Below are positions 59,489 through 64,000 of a stretch of 64,000 bases of DNA, piece after piece. Both the position numbers and the translations under genes were made by a program. The stretch's first letter is position 1, and each line of letters begins with the position of its first letter. This DNA comes from Hoylesella loescheii (GTDB taxonomy: Bacteria > Bacteroidota > Bacteroidia > Bacteroidales > Bacteroidaceae): assembly GCA_021531755.1 (NCBI GenBank), contig JADYUK010000008.1, positions 1 to 64,000 of the forward strand. Reading direction: 5' to 3'. Below the pieces are notes generated by a model. It was given only the letters and a program-made list of their open reading frames with translations. It did not search any database and was not told the origin of the DNA.

Positions 59489-61483
59489 ATGAGAAAGACA
59501 ATAACACCGCTGCTGACACTTGTCGCGCTGATAGCCATAGCCCTCGCGGTCATGATGGCAGGGCGTGTGGCTTACTTTGCGGAGAACTATGCCACATTCG
59601 CCAACACCCTCAGCGACAACGACATGGCATCGCTGCTCAGCGGCAGCCTGCGCTTTGACATCTCGGCCGTGATGTACCTGAACATCGTGGTCGTGGTGGC
59701 GCTGTTGCTGTTGCCGGCAAGCAGGCAGCGCATAACACTGTGGCTGTTCGCCATCATGAACGGCGCGGGGCTCGCCATGAACCTCGCCGACAGTGTCTAC
59801 TATAAATACACGGGCCACCGCACGACGATGTCCGTCTTCTCAGAGTTCTCACACGACGACAACATCTACAAGGTCTTCGGGGCCGAGACGGTAAGCCACT
59901 GGTATCTCTTCGCTGTTTTCGCTGCCGTGATGGTCATGACAATCCTCGCCGCCCGCCTTGCCATAAGGCGCCACGCGTCACAGTATGCAAGGCTGGGGAC
60001 ACGCCTCCTGACACTCATCATCTTCATCCCGCTCTGCATCTTCGGCATGCGTGGCGGCATAGGGCGTGCCGTGAGACCCATCACTGTGAGCAATGCCAAC
60101 CAGTATGTCTCACGCCCTCACGACGCCGCATTGGTATTGAACACACCCTTCTCCATGCTCCGCACGATGGGCAAGAGTGTCTTCCACGACCCGCGATATT
60201 ATACCGACGAAGAGCTCGCTGGGATATACAGCCCCCTGCACGAGTCCGAAACGCTGGCTGAGGACAGTGTGAGGCGGAAGAATGTCTGCATAATCATTGT
60301 CGAGAGTCTCGGCCGCGAGTATGTCGGAGCCCTTAACGAGCACCTCGACGGGGGGCGGTACAAGGGTTTCACACCGTTCGTCGACTCGCTGTCGCGCCAC
60401 TCCCTGACCTTCGACATATCCCTGGCCAACGGCCGCAAGAGCATCGACGCCATGCCCTCGATACTCTCTGGCATACCACAGTTCATAGAGCCGTTCTTCC
60501 TCACTCCCGCAGCCATGAACCGTGTCGGCGGCATGGCACGCTCGCTGGCAACAGACGGATACACGACAGCTTTCTTCCATGGCGCATCGAACGGCAGCAT
60601 GGGCTTTGAGGCATTCGCCAAGGCATCGGGATTCGGGGCGTACTACGGCAGGACAGAGTATGACGCGGACAAGAGGTTCGGAGGCGAGAAAGACTTCGAC
60701 GGGACATGGGCGATATGGGACGAGGAGTTCATGCAATACTACGCCGCTGCCATGGGAAGCCTCCGGCAGCCGTTCATGACGACAGTCTTCACAGCCTCAA
60801 GCCATCACCCCTACTCCCTGCCCGAGAAGTACAGGGACGTCTACAAGGACACGCCGAACCCACAGGCTGAAGGCATAGTGCGCAAGGAGAACCCCATCCA
60901 CAAGTGTGTCAGATATACAGACATGGCGCTGAGACGGTTCTTCGAGACAGCCAGCAGAGAGCCGTGGTACAGCAATACAATCTTCGTCATCACGGCCGAC
61001 CATACCAACCTCTATGACCACGATATCTACGGGACAGACCTCGGACTGTTCTCGTCCACTCTGCTCTTCTTCGACCCCTCAGGCGAGATGCCCCGCGGGA
61101 GGAGCCATGTCATAGCACAGCAGACAGACATCATGCCCACAATACTGGCATGGCTGGGCCACAGGCGCCCCTTCGTGGCATGGGGAAAGGACCTGCTCTC
61201 GACTGCCGCGGAGGACTCCTGGGCGGTCAACTACAACAACGGGCTGTACCAGTATGTGACACCACGGTGGCTCATACAGCACGACGGCCAGCAGCTGAAG
61301 GCTGTCTACGACTACCACAAGGACCCTCTCCTGCGGAAGAATATCATGCAGGAGGTCAATGTGGAGACTGATGTGAGGCGGCTGAAGGGCATCATACAAT
61401 CGTACATGCAGCGCATGACGAACGACCAGCTGGTGGCCGACGGCGACACCACTGAGGCGAGACCGTCCCGCGGCGGCCAATGA
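59489..61483 (+). CDS. LTA synthase/phosphoethanolamine-transferase-like membrane sulfatase-fold protein
   Basis: A 664-residue protein with about five N-terminal membrane helices and a large periplasmic domain of the alkaline-phosphatase superfamily. Metal-site motifs are VCIIIVESLGREYVG, NGRKSIDAMPSILSG (likely nucleophile Ser318, where Gram-positive LtaS has Thr) and VITADHTNLYDHDIYG. In Gram-negative bacteria such proteins transfer phosphoglycerol or phosphoethanolamine to glycans or lipid A. Co-orientation with an MsbA-like exporter 42 nt upstream supports modification of an exported lipid or glycan; the actual acceptor is not known. Confidence 0.85.
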   Translation: MRKTITPLLTLVALIAIALAVMMAGRVAYFAENYATFANTLSDNDMASLLSGSLRFDISAVMYLNIVVVVALLLLPASRQRITLWLFAIMNGAGLAMNLADSVYYKYTGHRTTMSVFSEFSHDDNIYKVFGAETVSHWYLFAVFAAVMVMTILAARLAIRRHASQYARLGTRLLTLIIFIPLCIFGMRGGIGRAVRPITVSNANQYVSRPHDAALVLNTPFSMLRTMGKSVFHDPRYYTDEELAGIYSPLHESETLAEDSVRRKNVCIIIVESLGREYVGALNEHLDGGRYKGFTPFVDSLSRHSLTFDISLANGRKSIDAMPSILSGIPQFIEPFFLTPAAMNRVGGMARSLATDGYTTAFFHGASNGSMGFEAFAKASGFGAYYGRTEYDADKRFGGEKDFDGTWAIWDEEFMQYYAAAMGSLRQPFMTTVFTASSHHPYSLPEKYRDVYKDTPNPQAEGIVRKENPIHKCVRYTDMALRRFFETASREPWYSNTIFVITADHTNLYDHDIYGTDLGLFSSTLLFFDPSGEMPRGRSHVIAQQTDIMPTILAWLGHRRPFVAWGKDLLSTAAEDSWAVNYNNGLYQYVTPRWLIQHDGQQLKAVYDYHKDPLLRKNIMQEVNVETDVRRLKGIIQSYMQRMTNDQLVADGDTTEARPSRGGQ

Positions 61484-62070
61484 CTTTTCTGCCACGGCAG
61501 TCCTGACAACAATGCCAGTGGCCCATGGTGGGCGGTATAGACTGGCGGCATCATGCGTCCCCTCGTGGCTGATATTGCATCCCCATCACACAGGGAGGCA
61601 GCGGACACATGCATCACAAAGAGGCTGCTCCTCACGGGATGGCCTGCAATGGATGATGGTGTGGAGAATGGGGAAGATGGTATATGAGGAAGAAGAAGAT
61701 GGAATGGAGAATGTTGAAGATGGAGTGTGAGGACGGGGAAGATGTTGTATGAGGACGAAGAAGATGGCATGGAGAATGTTGAAGATGGAGTGTGAGGACG
61801 AGGAAGATGGCATGGAGATTTGGCCACTTGATGATATTCCTGACCGGAAGCATCAACCAGGGGGGAGAGCATCAGCAGAGGCCCGACACCACGCATACAG
61901 GAAGAAAACCAAGACTACAAAGAAAAAATCAATATTACAATGTCTGGCGAGGCGGAAAAATGCTCTTTGTGTGTGGTGTTTTCTTGCAAAAAACGCCCAT
62001 TTCACCGATTTTGCAAGATAATCCACCACTTTTTGCAAGGAGCCCACCCCTAATTCTTGATTTAAGTCAC
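61484..62070. other. Gene-free spacer with purine-rich tandem tract
   Basis: After the preceding stop the sequence is non-coding. It includes the 65-bp-period purine tract listed separately, then an AT-rich segment with several TTTTGCAAG-like words. No gene is supported. Confidence 0.5.
61650..61825. repeat. Purine-rich minisatellite, 65-bp main period
   Basis: Copies of a unit containing AAGAAGATGGNATGGAGAATG begin at about 61693 and 61758; shorter GAAGATGG units occur before and after. The G/A strand is the plus strand. Confidence 0.75.
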
Positions 62071-62079
62071 TATCTTTGC
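62071..62079 (+). promoter_or_regulatory. -7 box of a candidate small RNA
   Basis: TATCTTTGC matches the consensus exactly. There is no TTG 19-21 nt upstream, so activity is less certain than for other promoters in the window. Confidence 0.45.
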
Positions 62080-62085
62080 AAACGT

Positions 62086-62205
62086 AAAAGTTAGTTAGTT
62101 AGTTTAAGCCAGACAAGCAACAAGAAATTATTCGAAGTTAATATCTCATACATGTAAAGAGATGCCGCCAGACGCCTGAGAGAGGTATTTGGCGGCACAT
62201 TTTTT
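62086..62205 (+). ncRNA. Candidate small RNA of about 120 nt
   Basis: A -7 box (62071-62079) and a strong terminator (62163-62205) enclose about 120 nt that lack any open frame longer than one codon after ATG. The 5' part has the tandem word TTAG repeated three times; the 3' part is the terminator hairpin. No gene follows for 1.4 kb, so this is not a leader of a coding gene. No known RNA family was recognised. Confidence 0.4.
62163..62205 (+). terminator. Strong rho-independent terminator in a gene-free region
   Basis: TGCCGCCA (62163-62170) pairs with TGGCGGCA (62190-62197), with an inner CCT/AGG, and is followed by CATTTTTTAT. It has no coding gene upstream within 670 nt, which is the main reason for proposing the small RNA. 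Confidence 0.8.
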
Positions 62206-62403
62206 ATCCATACCTCACGTGGACATTATGATACGCCCCTCCATACTGACAGCCCACAGCGATAGGAGGGCTCCTTCTGCCGAGAGACTATATATTATAA
62301 ATTATACTGTCGGGTAAAACTTAAAAGTGAGAAACGATAGGCTTATTGGGTAACCGATGTTGCAATAGAATAATCAATGGCTAAGAGCATGTCCAATAGC
62401 TGA

Positions 62404-62536
62404 GTCTCGAAGAGACGCGACTGTTAGACCCGATGTCAAACTGAGAGCCATGAGCATGCTTTTGCCCACAGTCTCAGAGGGCGCGAGTGTTAGTCATTGA
62501 TTATTGCCCACAGCCCCAGAGGGGCGCGACCGTTAG
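62404..62536. repeat. Three short hairpin units followed by GCGAnnGTTAG
   Basis: Units at 62404-62427, 62471-62493 and 62513-62536 each form a small stem with a 3-nt loop (GTCTC/GAGAC; CTC/GGG with a G-U pair; GCCCC/GGGGC) followed by GCGACTGTTAG, GCGAGTGTTAG or GCGACCGTTAG. The stems differ in sequence but keep pairing. Confidence 0.6.
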
Positions 62537-62805
62537 AAACCCCACCTGAAGTGAGGGAGGAGGCGAAGACGACGACTGAACGCAAGGTGGGGTAAAAACA
62601 CGTATCTTCTATATCAAGCCTCGGAGAGGCGACACACGTCCACTAACATTCGCAAGCCATGATGTACCACTGAGTCTATCGGCGTGTGTCGCCTCTCCGA
62701 GGCTTGACTATACTTGCTCTCTTATACCCCACCTTACCACTCAGTTACTTCGTTCCATCGTTTTCAGGTGGGGTTTCTAACAGTCACGCCCCTCTGGGGC
62801 TGTGG
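62508..62805. repeat. 298-bp nested inverted repeat with three pairs of arms
   Basis: Outer arms 62508-62550 and 62763-62805 are complementary at 41 of 43 positions; middle arms 62584-62594 and 62725-62735 match 11 of 11; inner arms 62614-62638 and 62683-62707 match 25 of 25. The centre (62639-62682) is a 44-nt loop. The order A-B-C-loop-C'-B'-A' makes one long, branched cruciform or RNA hairpin. Confidence 0.85.
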
Positions 62806-62898
62806 ATAATGAGCAGGTTCACGGCTATCTGCTTGATGTTTGTTCTATCAGTCGCGCCTCTCCTGTGGATAATGAGCAGGCTCACGGCTATCTGCTTG
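62801..62898. repeat. 35-bp direct repeat, 63-bp period
   Basis: TGTGGATAATGAGCAGG followed by TTCACGGCTATCTGCTTG occurs at 62801-62835 and again, with one visible change, at 62864-62898. The first copy overlaps the right end of the nested palindrome. Confidence 0.8.
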
Positions 62899-63225
62899 GG
62901 TCGGGTCAGCATTTCTGCCGGTGAGGGAGGTGGCGGCTTACGTGGAGCCGTATCGTCCCTTACGCCCCATGACTTACAGATTGAAACACAGACGGGGGTA
63001 TGCGCTTACTGTTTTCTTGTCCTATCGTCAAGAAACAAATATATACCTGATGGCCCCGTCAATGATGCTGAGTGGGCCGCCCATCAAGTGCCTCTGACGC
63101 TCTCATCCATATTGCTTACATTCTGCAACATCCATCGCCCACGGTCGCCATCGTCCACCTCATCCTCATCAACCCCTCTTCCTGTGTCTGTATCCCATTC
63201 TTTCTGACCCTCTCTCTGAATCTTC
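62899..63225. other. Spacer, nothing recognised
   Basis: Mixed sequence without a supported gene. Towards 63180 it becomes C/T-rich and leads into a tandem repeat. Confidence 0.45.
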
Positions 63226-63375
63226 CTGACCCTCTTTCTGAGCCCCATGGAGACCTCTGCTTGTATAACCTGTGTCTATATCCGATAATTTCTGACCCTC
63301 TTTCTGAGCCCCGCGGAGACTTCTGCTTGTATAACCTGTGTCTATATCCGATAATTCCTGACCCTCTTTCCCTCT
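63226..63375. repeat. 66-bp tandem repeat, two copies and a partial third
   Basis: Copies start at 63226, 63292 and 63358 with CTGACCCTCTTTC. The first two differ at only a few positions (for example CATGGAGACC versus CGCGGAGACT). The period equals that of the unrelated repeat at 24742. Confidence 0.85.
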
Positions 63376-63586
63376 CCTTCTGCTTGCTCTCTTTGACATG
63401 GTGGTGTGGGATGATGTGGCGATAAAAATATCCCACCGTTATTGGACGATGGGAGCATTATGCATCGACAGTGTGAAATAAGACAAGGCGGGCAGTTAAT
63501 AAAAATAAGGTGGACGCAGAACAAAAACAAGGCGGGCGCAGAAAAAAGTCATGCCCTTCTCCCGGCGGTGTGCAGGCTAAGGATGG

Positions 63587-64000
63587 TCATTCCCCTTTGT
63601 GCTCCGCCTCGTAGCGTGCGTTGCGGGGGTGGCAGCGCAGGATATCCTCGCGTATGTGCGACATGTCGAGGTGGGTGTATATCTCTGTCGTACCAATCTT
63701 CTCGTGTCCGAGCATCGCCTGGATAGCCCTGAGGTCTGCCCCACCCTCAAGGAGCGCTGTGGCGAATGAGTGGCGCAGGGTGTGTGGGGAGACAGGTTTC
63801 TGTATTCCTGCCGCCACGGCCGTGTCGCGAATCATGATATAGACCATGGTGCGTGTCAGATGAGCCCCACGGCGGTTCAGGAAGACATAGTCCTGCTCTC
63901 CGGGCTTTATCTTCAGCGCGTTACGGTCTATGAACCAGTATCTCAGCTCGTCGATGGCACGCTGTGAGACAGGCACGAGCCTCTCTTTCGCCCCCTTGCC
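63587..64000 (-). CDS. XerC/XerD-type tyrosine recombinase, C-terminal part
   Basis: The frame is open to the window edge, so the N-terminal part is outside; about 138 C-terminal residues are visible. It begins [15 protein letters not shown], the usual beta-sheet hairpin of the catalytic domain. Catalytic residues follow in [15 protein letters not shown] (His and Arg of the HxxR motif), [15 protein letters not shown] (second His and the nucleophile Tyr). The sequence favours a chromosomal XerD-type enzyme that resolves chromosome dimers at dif, but a phage or transposon integrase cannot be ruled out from this part. It is the only recombinase gene in the window and lies next to the repeat-rich region. 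Confidence 0.85.
   Translation of the reverse strand, partial: GKGAKERLVPVSQRAIDELRYWFIDRNALKIKPGEQDYVFLNRRGAHLTRTMVYIMIRDTAVAAGIQKPVSPHTLRHSFATALLEGGADLRAIQAMLGHEKIGTTEIYTHLDMSHIREDILRCHPRNARYEAEHKGE

Noticed and set aside
62290..62900. tRNA or rRNA fragments in the structured region
   Set aside because: No cloverleaf, anticodon arm or conserved rRNA segment could be found; the structure is explained by inverted repeats.
63226..63375. Possible CRISPR array near the recombinase gene
   Set aside because: The units are head-to-tail without spacers; only two full copies are present.
63587..64000. Integrase of a prophage or integrative element ending the window
   Set aside because: The visible motifs fit a chromosomal XerD as well or better, and no phage or conjugation gene is nearby; the call is left as XerC/D-type.

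Overview
The window looks like a chromosome segment of a Bacteroidales bacterium, most likely a Prevotella-like member of the Prevotellaceae. The evidence is the Bacteroidota promoter type (a TAnnTTTGC -7 box about 20 nt after a TTG -33 box, seen repeatedly with the right spacing), the absence of strong Shine-Dalgarno sites, many Sec signal peptides ending in AQ or NAQ, DUF6029 and Omp28 family proteins, a C10 protease, multidomain pectin enzymes, and secreted proteins that end in a 'Y-N-x-x-G-Q-x-V ... G-I-Y-I-x-N-G-K-K' tail. Genus is an inference; no rRNA or tRNA gene was found in the window.

Layout. (1) 1-9062, minus strand: a three-gene glycosidase operon (GH78 rhamnosidase fused to a BNR propeller, an alpha-uronidase-like enzyme, and a propeller/GH2-like protein cut by the window start) read from a clear promoter at 9030-9062. 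(2) 9063-10099: a gene-free, purine-rich spacer. (3) 10250-23705, plus strand: seven exported proteins, three with thioredoxin-type CxxC motifs (TlpA-like, Omp28 lipoprotein, giant Omp28-like protein), together with a DUF6029 outer-membrane protein, an M6 metalloprotease, a small secreted protein and a large Ig-like protein, closed by a strong terminator. (4) 24252-28637: a small exported protein, a membrane-bound LytTR regulator and a divergently transcribed TonB-dependent-receptor-type barrel. (5) 28816-36064, plus strand: housekeeping genes miaB, acpP, fabF, rnc, a CDF cation exporter and a HAD phosphatase, ending at a bidirectional terminator. (6) 36363-51337, minus strand: recX, prmC, a GH2 beta-galactosidase, a C10 protease, a beta-helix/DUF5123-like protein, a pectate lyase-pectin methylesterase fusion and a GNAT acetyltransferase. 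(7) 51985-61483: a Cu/Zn-type efflux permease with a His-rich loop, lgt, ychF, an M18 aminopeptidase, an MsbA-like ABC exporter and an LTA-synthase-like phosphotransferase. (8) 61484-63586: a 2.1 kb gene-free stretch packed with structured repeats and a small-RNA candidate, followed by the C-terminal part of a XerC/D recombinase at the window end.

How the parts fit. The carbohydrate enzymes at both ends of the first 51 kb share a pectin theme: rhamnose and uronic acid removal, galactan side-chain cleavage, homogalacturonan de-esterification and cleavage. No SusC/SusD pair lies in the window. Seven exported proteins share a C-terminal tail of the type IX sorting kind, whereas the beta-galactosidase and rhamnosidase lack it, suggesting cell-surface or secreted cleavage followed by periplasmic trimming.

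The most unusual material is non-coding: a 298-bp nested palindrome with three pairs of arms (62508-62805), a flanking family of small hairpins whose stems change in a compensated way, a likely small RNA (62071-62205), and a 331-bp MITE-like element (53482-53812). The thiol-rich exported cluster at 10250-23705 is the best candidate for an undescribed protein system.
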